Positions 1 to 8,834 are shown, counted from the first letter of the stretch. The stretch is DNA of 64,000 nucleotides from Propioniciclava sinopodophylli (GCF_004324755.1 NZ_SDMQ01000011.1:55680-119679); one strand, 5' to 3'. Translations and numbers: made by a program. Notes: generated from the letters alone by a model not told the origin.

Positions 1-39
1 ACGTCCCAGCGTAAGCCGCAGGGCCGGATCCACCGAACC

Positions 40-135
40 GCCGACAGCCCCGGTCTTGCGTGCCGACAGCCCCGGTGTTGCGTGCCGAAAGCCCCCGAGC
101 GGGGCTCTCGACCCACAACACCGGGGCTGTCGGCG
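40..135. repeat. 22-bp repeat array, family A (GCCGACAGCCCCGG)
   Basis: Two direct 22-bp units start at 40 and 62 with the core GCCGACAGCCCCGGT. A third, diverged unit (GCCGAAAGCCCCC) follows at 84, and an inverted copy ends at 135. The last direct unit and the inverted copy can pair as a long GC-rich hairpin. The array lies upstream of the radical SAM gene. No gene is seen in 1-182. Confidence 0.85.
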
Positions 136-182
136 GGCGGGCCGGCAGGTGTCCTACGTCACGTCGTAGTACTCTCGGGCGC

Positions 183-1388
183 ATGACTGACCTCGCAGCT
201 CCGCCGCGTCACCCGGGTGGTCACCCCGGCGGCCACCCCCACGGCGCGCACCCGCACAGCGCCCCGTCGCGCCGGAACCTGGACTTCGACTCCGCCCCGT
301 TCATCGCCATCTGGGAGACCACCCAGGCCTGCGACCTGGCCTGCCAGCACTGCCGGGCCATGGCCCAGCCCCTGCGCAACCCCGGCGAGCTGACCACCGA
401 CGAGGCGAAGGCGATGATGCGCCGCCTGCGCGAGTTCGGGCCCATCGTGTTCGTGTTCTCCGGGGGCGACTGCTTCAAGCGCCCCGACATCGTCGAGTTG
501 GTCGAGTACGGCGCCAAGCTGGGCATGCGTATGGGCATCACGCCCGCGACGACCAGCCTGGCCACCAAGGAGTTGCTCCAGCACCTCAAGGACGTCGGCC
601 TCACCCGCCTGGCCATCTCGCTGGACGGCTCCAACGCCGACATCCACGACGAGTTCCGCCGCGTGAACGGCTCGTTCGACCACGGGCTGCGCATCCTGCG
701 CGAGGCACAGGAGGTCGGGCTGTCGACGCAGGTCAACACGGTGATCCGCAAGGCGAACATCGACGACATGGACGCCATGACCGAGCTCATGACCACGCTC
801 GGCGTCGTGTTCTGGGAGGTCTTCTTCCTGGTCCCCATGGGTCGCGCCAAGGCCGACGACGTGGCGTCCGCCGAGGAGTTCGAGTCGGTGTTCCACCAGC
901 TCTACGACCTGTCCAAGACCTCGCCCTTCGACATCAAGGCGACCGCCGCCCCGCAGTACTCGCGCGTCGTCATGCAGCGCAAGCGCGCCGAGGTGCGCGC
1001 GGGGGCGGACGAGGACGTGCACGAGGTGATGACCCGGGGCATGCACTACTCGCAGAGCGACGGCATCGGGCGGGCCCGCAACGTCAACGACGGCGACGGG
1101 TTCATCTTCATCAGCCACACCGGCGACGTGTACCCCTCCGGCTTCCTCCCCGTGAAGGCCGGCAACATCCGCGACGACGACATCATCGAGATCTACCGCA
1201 ACGCGCCCGTCTTCAAGCAACTGCGCGACCGCACCCTGCTCAAGGGCAAGTGCGGCCTGTGCGGCTACCGGGACGCCTGCGGCGGCAGCCGGGCGCGCGC
1301 CTACGCCATGACGGGCGACTACCTCGCCGAAGAGCCGTTCTGCGCCCACGAGGTCACGCGTCGGGTGCCGTCGCGAGGATCCCGCTGA
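183..1388 (+). CDS. Radical SAM/SPASM-domain protein
   Basis: A 401-residue radical SAM enzyme. The iron-sulfur motif CDLACQHC has cysteines at residues 50, 54 and 57, followed by the SAM-binding SGGDCFKRPDI segment and a C-terminal SPASM-like cysteine cluster (CGLCGYRDAC and a later FC). The N-terminus (residues 10-25) is rich in His, Pro and Gly and could bind metal. The layout resembles actinobacterial AhbD/NirJ-like radical SAM/SPASM proteins linked to haem or peptide modification, but the substrate cannot be read from the sequence. The start at 183 was chosen because TACTCT lies at 170-175, 7 nt upstream, matching the leaderless pattern used across this window. Its 3' end overlaps the convergent lipoprotein gene by 35 bp. 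Confidence 0.88.
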   Translation: MTDLAAPPRHPGGHPGGHPHGAHPHSAPSRRNLDFDSAPFIAIWETTQACDLACQHCRAMAQPLRNPGELTTDEAKAMMRRLREFGPIVFVFSGGDCFKRPDIVELVEYGAKLGMRMGITPATTSLATKELLQHLKDVGLTRLAISLDGSNADIHDEFRRVNGSFDHGLRILREAQEVGLSTQVNTVIRKANIDDMDAMTELMTTLGVVFWEVFFLVPMGRAKADDVASAEEFESVFHQLYDLSKTSPFDIKATAAPQYSRVVMQRKRAEVRAGADEDVHEVMTRGMHYSQSDGIGRARNVNDGDGFIFISHTGDVYPSGFLPVKAGNIRDDDIIEIYRNAPVFKQLRDRTLLKGKCGLCGYRDACGGSRARAYAMTGDYLAEEPFCAHEVTRRVPSRGSR

Positions 1389-2469
1389 GGTAGTGCTGGC
1401 CCCCGGCCGGGGGTGCGACCTCGACGCGCGAGAGTTCGCGCAGATCCGACAGTGCGTAGCGGGTCAACGTGGCGGCAGCGTCGCCGGGCTGCGTGAGAAC
1501 CAGCAACGCGTCGCCGGCCACCACGATCTGCCGCAGGGCGGGTCCGGCGTCGAGGGTGGTCCGCTCCCGGGTGGCCGGGTCGAAGAGCGTGACGTACCGG
1601 TACGCGTCCATGCTGCGGAACGTCGGATTCATGGACGTGTGGGCGAACACCAGGCCCCGCTCGGAGTCGGCGACGAGGCAGGGCGAGGCCGTGCCCAGGT
1701 CGAGCGTCTCCGGGGTGCCGGTGTCCAGGTCCACCACCTGCAGGGTGGACACCTCGCGCTCGTTGCCGTTCGCGTCGCCGACGGCCCCGGCCGGCAGGTA
1801 CAGCTTGCCCGCGTGCACGAGTGTCGACACGGCGAGGCTGCGCGGCCCGAGCTCGAGGCGGCGCTGCTCAGCCAGGGTGGTGGCATCGAAGGTGACGAGG
1901 ACGGTCTGCTCGTCGCCCGGGTCCCCGGTGGCTCCGACCGCATGCAGGCGATCCCCGTCCAGGGCGAGGCTGGAGAACACGGTGGCCGGCACGGCCACCT
2001 CGGCGGTGAGGGTGCCGTCCATGGTGCGGCGATGCACCTGGGCCTCGCCGTTGAGTGTGTTGGTCGTGTAGAACGCCTCATCGCTGGCCACCACGCTCCA
2101 GATGACCTGCTCCTGGACGGCGAAGGCCTGGGTGGAACAGTCGGCCTGCGACCAGCGCAGCACGTGCGTGGTGTCCCGGGTGGTATTGCCGTTGGCGGCC
2201 AGCCATGCCGTCTCCCCGGAACGGAAGGGCGCTTGGGCCGGGGCGGCGCGCAGGCCCTGGTGGGGCAGGGATCGGCTCGCCACGACCGCATCACCGCTGA
2301 CGTAGTCCAACTGGCTCTGCGGTGCGGTCTCGGTCGACCAGACGATGGCCGCATCCCAGTCCGAGGGGCAGCCGGCCGACCCGACCGGGACGGGGCTGGG
2401 TGAAGGAGTGCCGCACCCGACGAGCAACAGGCAGGACACGAGGGACAGTCGACGGCGTGTGCTCGACAT
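1354..2469 (-). CDS. Secreted lipoprotein, possible beta-propeller
   Basis: A 371-residue predicted lipoprotein. The N-terminus has an arginine-rich n-region, a hydrophobic core and the lipobox LLVGC, with the lipidated cysteine at about residue 19. A Pro/Ser-rich linker follows. The body repeats patterns such as VLRWSQ, LVTFDATTLAEQRRLELG and LQVVDLDTGTPETLDLG, which look like successive propeller blades, so a surface sensor or binding protein is plausible; no enzymatic motif is visible. The ATG at 2469 was preferred over a GTG at 2478 because AAGGAG lies 8 nt upstream of it. Convergent with the radical SAM gene. Function unknown. Confidence 0.8.
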   Translation of the reverse strand: MSSTRRRLSLVSCLLLVGCGTPSPSPVPVGSAGCPSDWDAAIVWSTETAPQSQLDYVSGDAVVASRSLPHQGLRAAPAQAPFRSGETAWLAANGNTTRDTTHVLRWSQADCSTQAFAVQEQVIWSVVASDEAFYTTNTLNGEAQVHRRTMDGTLTAEVAVPATVFSSLALDGDRLHAVGATGDPGDEQTVLVTFDATTLAEQRRLELGPRSLAVSTLVHAGKLYLPAGAVGDANGNEREVSTLQVVDLDTGTPETLDLGTASPCLVADSERGLVFAHTSMNPTFRSMDAYRYVTLFDPATRERTTLDAGPALRQIVVAGDALLVLTQPGDAAATLTRYALSDLRELSRVEVAPPAGGQHYLSGILATAPDA

Positions 2470-2499
2470 GGTGGGCACTCCTTCTTGGGGGTGTTCGGG

Positions 2500-2595
2500 T
2501 CAGGCCTTGCGCCAGATCAGGTAGGTCTTGTCGGTGCCGACGAGCTCCACCGGGAGACCCACCCGATCGGGCGACCGATATGACCGATCGGGCAT
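2500..2595 (-). CDS. Candidate 31-residue small ORF downstream of HU
   Basis: An ATG-initiated frame 10 bp after the HU stop codon encodes about 31 residues ending PVELVGTDKTYLIWRKA. The C-terminal half looks like real protein (hydrophobic alternation, then a basic tail). It may be a small gene co-transcribed with HU or the surviving 3' tail of a lost gene. No good ribosome-binding site is visible. The 5' half contains a GATCGG inverted repeat that could instead be the HU terminator. Low certainty. Confidence 0.3.
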   Translation of the reverse strand: MPDRSYRSPDRVGLPVELVGTDKTYLIWRKA

Positions 2596-2605
2596 CGAGC
2601 CCGCG

Positions 2606-3043
2606 TCAGGCCTGGGCGTCCGCCTTCTTGACTGCCTTCTTGAGGGTCTTCAGGGCCTTGGCCGCCTTCTTGTCGGACGCCACCACGTCGGCCAGGGTCT
2701 CGGCCGGGGCGACCGTCCCGGTGAGGGCGTCCACGGCGTCGTTGCGGGTCGCCTTCGCGGCCTTCTTCGGCTTGGTCGCGACCCGCTGCTTGAGCGATGC
2801 GCCGGGGCGGAAGGCCGGCACGTCGCGCGCCTGGGTGAGCATGGACTCACCGGTCTGTGGGTTGCGGACGGTACGGGCCGGGCGGTGCCGGCGCTCGAAC
2901 GTGCCGAAGCCGACCAGCGTGACGTTCTCGCCGGCGGCCAGGGCGTCCTCGATGGCCCCGGTCACGGCGTCGAGGGCCCGCGCCGCGTCGGCACGGCTGG
3001 CGAAACGGGGGGCGATCGCGTCGATGAGTTGCGCCTTGTTCAT
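2606..3043 (-). CDS. hup: HU-family DNA-binding protein with Lys/Ala-rich tail
   Basis: A 145-residue histone-like nucleoid protein. Residues 1-90 carry the HU fold: MNKAQLIDAIA start, GxxVxLxGFGTFE-type motif (VTLVGFGTFERR), then the DNA-binding arm RTVRNPQTGE and PAFRPGASLKQRV. The last ~50 residues form a tail rich in lysine and alanine (KKAAKALKTLKKAVKKA), like the tails of actinobacterial HupB/Hlp proteins, which bind DNA and compact the nucleoid. The start at MNKAQ (3043) matches the family; an in-frame start 30 bp upstream adds only a non-conserved peptide. A small ORF follows at 2595. Confidence 0.93.
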   Translation of the reverse strand: MNKAQLIDAIAPRFASRADAARALDAVTGAIEDALAAGENVTLVGFGTFERRHRPARTVRNPQTGESMLTQARDVPAFRPGASLKQRVATKPKKAAKATRNDAVDALTGTVAPAETLADVVASDKKAAKALKTLKKAVKKADAQA

Positions 3044-3106
3044 TTCCGCAGGATAGGCGAATGCCCTTGCCATGGATACCCTGCGCCGGATGGAGCCCTC
3101 GGCGGA

Positions 3107-3370
3107 TCAGCCGCAGGAGTAGCCCGCGGACATGCTGGAGACCCGCTCGTCGGCGTCCAGGTCGAAGGTGGCGCCGGTGGTGTCGCCGGCGAAGATCTCG
3201 AAGCGGCCCTCGAAGACGCCAGCGGAATCCCACTCGTCCTGGGTGAAGGTCGTCTCCAGCGTCGAGAGCGGCGTCCCGATCGTGATGCCCTTCGGGCCGG
3301 TGAACGGGGCGTCCACCCCCGGGCGTCCGTCGAGGGTCGGGTCGAACCGACGAAAGGTTCCACTCGCCAC
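3107..3370 (-). pseudogene. C-terminal remnant of a secreted-type protein, truncated at a repeat array
   Basis: The frame encodes VDAPFTGPKGITIGTPLSTL, then a short acidic domain ending FDLDADERVSSMSAGYSCG. This resembles the C-terminal domain of small actinobacterial lipoproteins or secreted proteins. No signal peptide or credible start exists: upstream, the frame runs straight into the 22-bp repeats from 3371 on. The likely reading is a gene whose 5' part was lost by recombination or deletion at the repeat. A very short intact gene starting inside the repeat is possible but unlikely. Confidence 0.55.
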
Positions 3371-3455
3371 GCCGAGGATTGGTTGCCACTCCGCCGAGGA
3401 CTCGTGCAACTACCGCCGAGGACTCATGGTCAGACCGACCACGAGTCCTCGGCGG
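3371..3455. repeat. 22-bp repeat array, family C (GCCGAGGACTCGT)
   Basis: Units begin at 3371 (diverged, GCCGAGGATTGG), 3393 and 3415, exactly 22 bp apart, with the core GCCGAGGACTC. An inverted copy (ACGAGTCCTCGGC) ends the array. It abuts the truncated gene fragment at 3107-3370. The same family recurs at 4142-4206. Confidence 0.85.
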
Positions 3456-3476
3456 GAAGCGGAGGGCAGTGGGGCG

Positions 3477-4058
3477 TCAGGGGATGGTGACGACGTCGGT
3501 GGGGGCCGAGAACGGGAACGGCGCCGACTTCGGGAAGCGGGCGCGAGCATCCTGGAGGTAGGGCACGAGGCCGGGGTTCGCGGCGAGGGCGTCCGACAGC
3601 ACCGTCCACTTGCGCTGCTGCACCCCCAGGGTCGGGATGCCCATGATCGCCAGCGCGACGCCGACCGCCACGAGCGCGATCGGCCCGACGAAGCTGCCCC
3701 CGGGGTTGCCGACGTACATTGTGATGCCCATGATCGCGCCGAACAGCACGAGGCCGGCCGCGACGCCGAACACGGTGCCGGGGGTGACCAGTCCGCGGCT
3801 CGGGGCGGGCTCGAAGGCCAGGTCGAGAGGGGCCTTGCGGATCTCGCGGGTCGTGACGACGACGTCGCGGGCCAGCACGATCGCGAAGCCCAGCAGGACC
3901 ACGCCGGAGATCAGCGCGACGGGGCGGAAGTTCATCAGCACCATCAGCGCGACCGCGCCCACGACCACGGCGACCAGGAGGAGGCGGGTCATCGTCGAGA
4001 TCACGCCCCGCATGGTCGTGCGGTTGGCGATGTTCTCGACGTAGCTGCGGGCCTCCAT
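3477..4058 (-). CDS. Four-helix membrane protein of unknown function
   Basis: A 193-residue protein starting MEARSYVENIANRTTMRGV. Four hydrophobic segments are visible at about residues 24-45, 47-68, 94-116 and 123-146, with a conserved-looking cytoplasmic stretch between the second and third (RDVVVTTREIRKAPLDLAFEPAPSRG). The last ~45 residues are soluble. No family was recognised. A truncated, frameshifted paralogue lies at 7868-8181, sharing VENIANR and LDFAFEPAPSRGLLSPGTVFG, so the family is duplicated within 4 kb. The gene lies between two family C repeat arrays (3371-3455 and 4142-4206). Confidence 0.8.
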   Translation of the reverse strand: MEARSYVENIANRTTMRGVISTMTRLLLVAVVVGAVALMVLMNFRPVALISGVVLLGFAIVLARDVVVTTREIRKAPLDLAFEPAPSRGLVTPGTVFGVAAGLVLFGAIMGITMYVGNPGGSFVGPIALVAVGVALAIMGIPTLGVQQRKWTVLSDALAANPGLVPYLQDARARFPKSAPFPFSAPTDVVTIP

Positions 4059-4141
4059 GAGCCGGAGCCTAGCGCTGTCCAGTACGCGGGTGGGCCCGGG
4101 GCCTCACGGTGCGCGGGGTGCGGGGCGGAAGGTCCGGCCCC

Positions 4142-4206
4142 GCCGAGGACTCGGCTGGTGGTGACGACTACGAGTCCTCGGCGGTAGTTGCACGAGTCCT
4201 CGGCGG
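4142..4206. repeat. 22-bp repeat array, family C, inverted arrangement
   Basis: One forward unit (GCCGAGGACTCGG) at 4142 faces two inverted units (ACGAGTCCTCGGC) that are 22 bp apart. It sits in the divergent region between the membrane protein gene and pyc, and can fold into a hairpin. Confidence 0.8.
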
Positions 4207-4285
4207 AGTGGGGTAGCTGACACCCTCCCCGCGAAGAGCACACAGGGGATGGGCGGCGGGTTGCCACGCTCATTAGTGTTGCTCC

Positions 4286-7200
4286 ATGTTCGCCAAGATC
4301 CTGGTCGCCAACCGTGGCGAGATCGCCGTGCGCGCGTTCCGCGCCGCCACCGAACTCGGAGTGAAGACGGTCGCCGTGTTCCCGTACGAGGATCGCCTTG
4401 CCGAGTACCGGCTGAAGGCGGACGAGAGCTACGAGATCGGCGAGCGCGGCCACCCGGTGCGCGCCTACCTCGACATCGAGGGGATCGTGCGCGCGGCCAA
4501 GGAGGCCAACGCCGACGCGATCTACCCCGGCTACGGCTTCCTGAGCGAGAACGCCGGCCTGGCGCGCCGCTGCCGCGAGGAGGGCATCACCTTCATCGGC
4601 CCGGCCGCCGAGGTGCTCGACCTGACCGGCAACAAGGCCACCGCCATCGCGGCCGCCCGCGAGGCCGGCCTGCCCGTGCTGCGCGGCGCCGAGCCGTCCG
4701 ACGACGTCGACACGCTCGTGGCCGCGGCGTCCGACATCGGCTACCCGGTGTTCGTGAAGGCCGTCGCGGGCGGCGGCGGGCGTGGCATGCGGCGCGTGGA
4801 CGACGCCGAGCGCCTTCCGTCCGCGCTCGAGGAGGCCATGCGCGAGGCGGACGCCGCGTTCGGCGACGCGCGGGTCTACCTGGAGGAGGCCGTCGACCAG
4901 CCCCGCCACATCGAGGTGCAGATCCTCGCCGACGCGAGCGGGGAGGTCATCCACCTCTACGAGCGCGACTGCTCGGTGCAGCGCCGCCACCAGAAGGTCA
5001 TCGAGCTGGCCCCGGCGCCCAACCTCGACCCCGACCTCCGCGACCGGATCTGTGCGGACGCCGTCCGCTTCGCCCGCCACATCAATTACGTGAACGCCGG
5101 AACCGTCGAGTTCCTGCTCGGCCAGGACGGCCGCTACGTGTTCATCGAGATGAACCCTCGCATCCAGGTGGAGCACACGGTCACCGAGGAGGTCACCGAC
5201 GTCGACCTGGTCTCCTCGCAGATCCGCATCGCCGCCGGCGAGATGCTGGCCGACCTCGGCCTGGACCAGGACGCCATCCAGCTGCGCGGCGCCGCCCTGC
5301 AATGCCGCGTCACCACCGAGGACCCGGCCAACGGGTTCCGCCCCGACACTGGCAAGGTGAGCGTGTACCGGACGCCGGGCGGCTCGGGCATCCGGCTGGA
5401 CGGCGGCACCGTGTTCGCCGGCGCCGAGATCGGCGCGCACTTCGACTCGATGATGGTGAAGCTGACCTGCCGCGGCCGCGACTTCGCCACGGCCGTCCGC
5501 CGCGCCCAGCGCGCGCTGGCCGAGTTCCGCATCCGGGGCGTGTCGACGAACATCGGGTTCCTGCGCGGCGTGCTCGCCGACCCGGACTTCCTCGCCGGGC
5601 GGGCCACCACGTCCTTCATCGACGAGCGCCCCGAGCTGCTGCGCCCCCACGAGTCGGCCGACCGCGCCACCAAGCTGCTGCAGTTCCTCGCCGAGCGGAC
5701 CATCAACAAGCCGCACGGCCTGCCCCGGACGCCCGTGGTCGCCCGCACCAAGCTGCCGACCGTCGACCTCGCCGCCGAGCCGCCCGCCGGGTCGCGCCAG
5801 CGCCTGCTCGAACTCGGGCCGGCAGGCTTCGCCCGGGCGCTGCGCGAGCAGAAGGCCGTGGCCGTCACCGACACCACCTTCCGGGACGCCCACCAGTCGC
5901 TGCTGGCCACCCGCGTCCGCACCCGCGACCTGTCGAACGTCGCGCCCACCGTCGCCCGGACGCTGCCGCAACTGTTCTCGGTCGAGGCGTGGGGCGGCGC
6001 CACCTACGACGTGGCCCTCCGCTTCCTCAAGGAGGACCCGTGGGCCCGGCTCGCGACCCTGCATGAGCTGATGCCCAACCTGCCGATCCAGATGCTGCTG
6101 CGCGGACGGAACACCGTCGGCTACACGCCCTACCCGCTGGCCGTGACGGACGCCTTCGTCACCGAGGCGGCCCGCACCGGCGTCGACGTCTTCCGGATCT
6201 TCGACGCCCTCAACAATGTCGAGCAGATCCGCCCGGCCATCGAGGCCGTGCTGAAGACCGACCACGGCGTCGCCGAGGCCGCGCTCTGCTACACGGGCAA
6301 CATGACCTCGCCGGGCGAGAAGCTCTACACGCTCGACTACTACCTGCGTCTGGCCGAGCAACTGGTCGAGGCGGGCGCGCACATCCTCGCCATCAAGGAC
6401 ATGGCGGGCCTGCTGCGGGCCCCGGCGGCGGCGAAGCTCGTCACCGCCTTGCGGGAGAACTTCGACCTGCCCGTCCACCTGCACACCCACGACACCGCCG
6501 GCGGACAGCTCGGCACCCTGCTCGCCGCCATCGACGCGGGCGTGGACGCCGTCGACGTCGCCAACGCCGCTTGGGCGGGCACGACCTCGCAGGTGTCGAT
6601 GTCGGCCCTCATCGCGGCTACCGACGACACGGAACGCGCCACCGGGCTGAGCCTGCAGGCGGCTTCCGACCTCGAGCCCTACTTCGAGGCCGTCCGCGTG
6701 CTGTACGGCGAGTTCGAGTCGGGCCTGCCCGGGCCGACGGGGCGCGTGTATCACCACGAGATCCCCGGCGGGCAGCTGTCGAACCTGAGGCAGCAGGCGA
6801 TGGCGCTCGGCCTGGGCGACCGGTTCGAGGCCATCGAGGACATGTACGCCGCCGCCAACACCATGCTCGGCAACATCGTGAAGGTGACGCCGTCGTCCAA
6901 GGTGGTCGGCGACCTGGCGCTGGCGCTCGTGGGCCAGAACATCGACCCGGTGGCGTTCGAGGCCGACCCGCAGAAGTACGACATCCCCGACTCGGTGATC
7001 GGCTTCCTCAACGGCGACCTCGGTGACCCGCCGGGCGGGTGGCCGGAGCCGTTCCGCACCAAGGCGCTGGCGGGCCGCCGGGTCCGTCCCGTCGAGACCG
7101 ACCTGCCGGACGCCGACGCCGCGGCCCTGGCGTCCGACCCGCGCCGGACGCTCAACCGCCTGCTGTTCCCCGGCCCGACGAAGGACTTCGAGGAGGCCAC

Positions 7201-7669
7201 CGAGCGGTACTCGGACCTCTCGGTGCTGACCACGCGCCAGTTCCTGCACGGGCTGGAGCCCGGCATCGAGCACGAGGTGCCCATCGAGCGCGGCAAGACG
7301 CTGCTGATGAGCCTGCAGGCCATCGGCGAGGCCGACGAGCGCGGCCTGCGGCCGGTGATGGCGACGGTCAACGGGCAGGTTCGGCAGGTGCTGGTGCGCG
7401 ACCTGGGCGTGCAGTCGTCGGTCGTGGCCGCCGAGCGCGCCAACCCGGACGACCCCGGGCAGGTGCCGGCGCCGTTCTCGGGCGTGGTCACGCTGACCGT
7501 CGCGGCGGGTGACACCGTTGCGGTCGGCGACCAGGTGGCGACCATCGAGGCGATGAAGATGGAGGCGTCCATCACCTCGCCGGTCGCGGGCACGGTGCAG
7601 CGGGTGGCGCTGCAGCAGTCCCAGACGGTGGAAGGTGGCGACCTGCTGCTGGTGGTCACGCCGTCGTGA
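4286..7669 (+). CDS. pyc: Pyruvate carboxylase
   Basis: A 1,127-residue single-chain pyruvate carboxylase: ATP- and biotin-dependent carboxylation of pyruvate to oxaloacetate. The domain order is canonical. Biotin carboxylase occupies about residues 1-450 (KILVANRGEIAVR start, GYGFLSEN, KAVAGGGGRGMR ATP-grasp loop, FIEMNPRIQVEHTVTEEVT). Carboxyltransferase occupies about 520-1000 (TDTTFRDAHQSLLATRVRT, EAWGGATYDVALRFL, IKDMAGLL, HTHDTAGG). The C-terminal biotinyl domain carries EAMKMEAS with the biotinylated lysine. Full length for the family. TAGTGT at 4274-4279 is 6 nt before the ATG, consistent with a leaderless transcript. A mosaic fragment of a second, diverged copy lies at 13707-14138. 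Confidence 0.97.
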   Translation: MFAKILVANRGEIAVRAFRAATELGVKTVAVFPYEDRLAEYRLKADESYEIGERGHPVRAYLDIEGIVRAAKEANADAIYPGYGFLSENAGLARRCREEGITFIGPAAEVLDLTGNKATAIAAAREAGLPVLRGAEPSDDVDTLVAAASDIGYPVFVKAVAGGGGRGMRRVDDAERLPSALEEAMREADAAFGDARVYLEEAVDQPRHIEVQILADASGEVIHLYERDCSVQRRHQKVIELAPAPNLDPDLRDRICADAVRFARHINYVNAGTVEFLLGQDGRYVFIEMNPRIQVEHTVTEEVTDVDLVSSQIRIAAGEMLADLGLDQDAIQLRGAALQCRVTTEDPANGFRPDTGKVSVYRTPGGSGIRLDGGTVFAGAEIGAHFDSMMVKLTCRGRDFATAVRRAQRALAEFRIRGVSTNIGFLRGVLADPDFLAGRATTSFIDERPELLRPHESADRATKLLQFLAERTINKPHGLPRTPVVARTKLPTVDLAAEPPAGSRQRLLELGPAGFARALREQKAVAVTDTTFRDAHQSLLATRVRTRDLSNVAPTVARTLPQLFSVEAWGGATYDVALRFLKEDPWARLATLHELMPNLPIQMLLRGRNTVGYTPYPLAVTDAFVTEAARTGVDVFRIFDALNNVEQIRPAIEAVLKTDHGVAEAALCYTGNMTSPGEKLYTLDYYLRLAEQLVEAGAHILAIKDMAGLLRAPAAAKLVTALRENFDLPVHLHTHDTAGGQLGTLLAAIDAGVDAVDVANAAWAGTTSQVSMSALIAATDDTERATGLSLQAASDLEPYFEAVRVLYGEFESGLPGPTGRVYHHEIPGGQLSNLRQQAMALGLGDRFEAIEDMYAAANTMLGNIVKVTPSSKVVGDLALALVGQNIDPVAFEADPQKYDIPDSVIGFLNGDLGDPPGGWPEPFRTKALAGRRVRPVETDLPDADAAALASDPRRTLNRLLFPGPTKDFEEATERYSDLSVLTTRQFLHGLEPGIEHEVPIERGKTLLMSLQAIGEADERGLRPVMATVNGQVRQVLVRDLGVQSSVVAAERANPDDPGQVPAPFSGVVTLTVAAGDTVAVGDQVATIEAMKMEASITSPVAGTVQRVALQQSQTVEGGDLLLVVTPS

Positions 7670-7677
7670 TGACCTGA

Positions 7678-7803
7678 TGGCGTCCGTACTGGAGTCGGTG
7701 TCGGTGGATCAGGTGGTCGGGCTCGGCTGCCCGGTGACGGTCGTGAACGGCCAGTACGACCAGATGCGGCTGGACGCCGTGGCCGAGGCGAGCCAGATGC
7801 ACC
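7678..7803 (+). pseudogene. Short coding remnant ending in the 80-bp repeat
   Basis: An open stretch after pyc encodes ASVLESVSVDQVVGLGCPVT and continues to DQMRLDAVAE, then enters the 80-bp repeat in the frame ASQMHLET-stop. The identical tail ASQMHLET-stop closes the pyruvate carboxylase fragment at the second repeat copy. This looks like a gene piece cut by whatever put the repeat here. The parent family was not recognised. Confidence 0.3.
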
Positions 7804-7867
7804 TCGAAACGTGATTCGCACCTGCTGGAGGGGGCGCAGATTCACTTTCGAGGAGCGTTTGCGGGGC
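7788..7867. repeat. 80-bp direct repeat, copy 1
   Basis: This copy matches 14139-14218 at 78 of 80 positions. Inside it, CCTCGAAACGTGA and TCACTTTCGAGG form an imperfect inverted repeat around a GC-rich loop. Both sides abut truncated reading frames: a remnant to the left, and the frameshifted membrane-protein pseudogene to the right. It could be a mobile-element scar, an attachment-site-like duplication, or a MITE remnant. Confidence 0.85.
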
Positions 7868-8181
7868 GCGTCCCGACGCCGCCAGCCAAGCCGAACACGG
7901 TGCCGGGGGAGAGGAGCCCGCGGCTGGGGGCGGGCTCGAACGCGAAGTCCAGCGGCTCACGGCGCAGATCGCGGCCCAGCACGACGGCGTCCCGAATGAG
8001 GACGAGGGAGGCGACCACGAGGACGCTGCCGATGATGAGCGCCGCCGGATAAGCCGCTGACGACGGCCAGCGTGACCCCACCCACCAGGGGGGCTCCACC
8101 CAAGAGGCGCGTCATGGTGACGACCACCCGGCGGGTCCCCGGGCGGTTGGCGATGTTCTCCAGGTAGCTGCCGGCCTCCAT
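7868..8181 (-). pseudogene. Truncated, frameshifted paralogue of the 3477-4058 membrane protein
   Basis: Reading from 8181, the protein begins MEAGSYLENIANRPGTRRVV and runs through a hydrophobic segment. It loses frame near 8050, then resumes in another frame as LVLIRDAVVLGRDLRREPLD and LDFAFEPAPSRGLLSPGTVFG before ending at the 80-bp repeat. Both halves align with the intact protein at 3477-4058 (VENIANR; LDLAFEPAPSRGLVTPGTVFG). One frameshift plus loss of the last ~90 residues makes this a pseudogene. Confidence 0.8.
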
Positions 8182-8369
8182 GAATGCCGAGCCCAGGTGA
8201 TGAGCGACTCTCGACGCCCTGGTGAGAATTGTCGTTCCTGACCGTTGCACAGACTCCCGATGGGGTGCCATGCTGCGCAACGGGATACCTTGGTGCCGGC
8301 AGCCAACGCGGGTTGCGCAACCGCCTCGGGTGGCCCCCGAGCGCCGAGTCAACCCCCACTGGAGGTCGC

Positions 8370-8834
8370 ATGTCAGCAAATGTCATTGTCGTGGTCGAGC
8401 AGGAGTTCGCCCACCCGCGGCCCCGCGTGTTTCGCGCCTGGACCGCACCCGAGGAGATGTCCCAGTGGCGGGGCAGCCCTGGGTGGCACGTCGAGCGGGA
8501 GAGCGTCACGTCGGACCTGCGGACCGGCGGCAAGCACCATCACGTGAAGGTGCGCGACGACGACCCGAGCGTCCGCGTGACCACGGACGCCGTCTTCACC
8601 GAGTACTTCGACCCGGACGTGTTCGTCGCGCGTCAGCGCATCACGGGCGACTCCGGCATCGACCCGAACGAGTCCCTCGAACTGCGCGTCGAGTTCACCG
8701 CCATGGGCGGCGACAGCACGCTCGTGCGCATCGTCCAGGGGCCGTACGACCCGGCCGTGGCGCAGTATCACGCCGCCGGCTGGGAGAAGGAATTGGCCCG
8801 CTTGGGCACCTACCTGGATGGAGGACAGGCATGA
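8370..8834 (+). CDS. SRPBCC/AHSA1-family protein
   Basis: A 154-residue START-like protein. The pattern is typical of AHSA1-type SRPBCC domains: EQEFAHPRPRVFRAWTAPEE near the N-terminus, a central DLRTGGKHHHVKVRDDDP strand, and a C-terminal amphipathic helix (AAGWEKELARLGTYLDGG). These domains bind hydrophobic ligands or act in stress responses. The ligand is unknown. The start is fixed by GGAGGT at 8361-8366. The stop overlaps the start of the next gene (ATGA), so the protein is translationally coupled to the sugar transporter. The upstream region 8182-8369 shows nothing further. Confidence 0.82.
   Translation: MSANVIVVVEQEFAHPRPRVFRAWTAPEEMSQWRGSPGWHVERESVTSDLRTGGKHHHVKVRDDDPSVRVTTDAVFTEYFDPDVFVARQRITGDSGIDPNESLELRVEFTAMGGDSTLVRIVQGPYDPAVAQYHAAGWEKELARLGTYLDGGQA

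Noticed and set aside
4001..7273. 1,090-residue open frame on the minus strand across pyc
   Set aside because: It is antisense to a complete pyruvate carboxylase and is biased to Gly, Arg, Val and His, as expected from GC-rich third positions.
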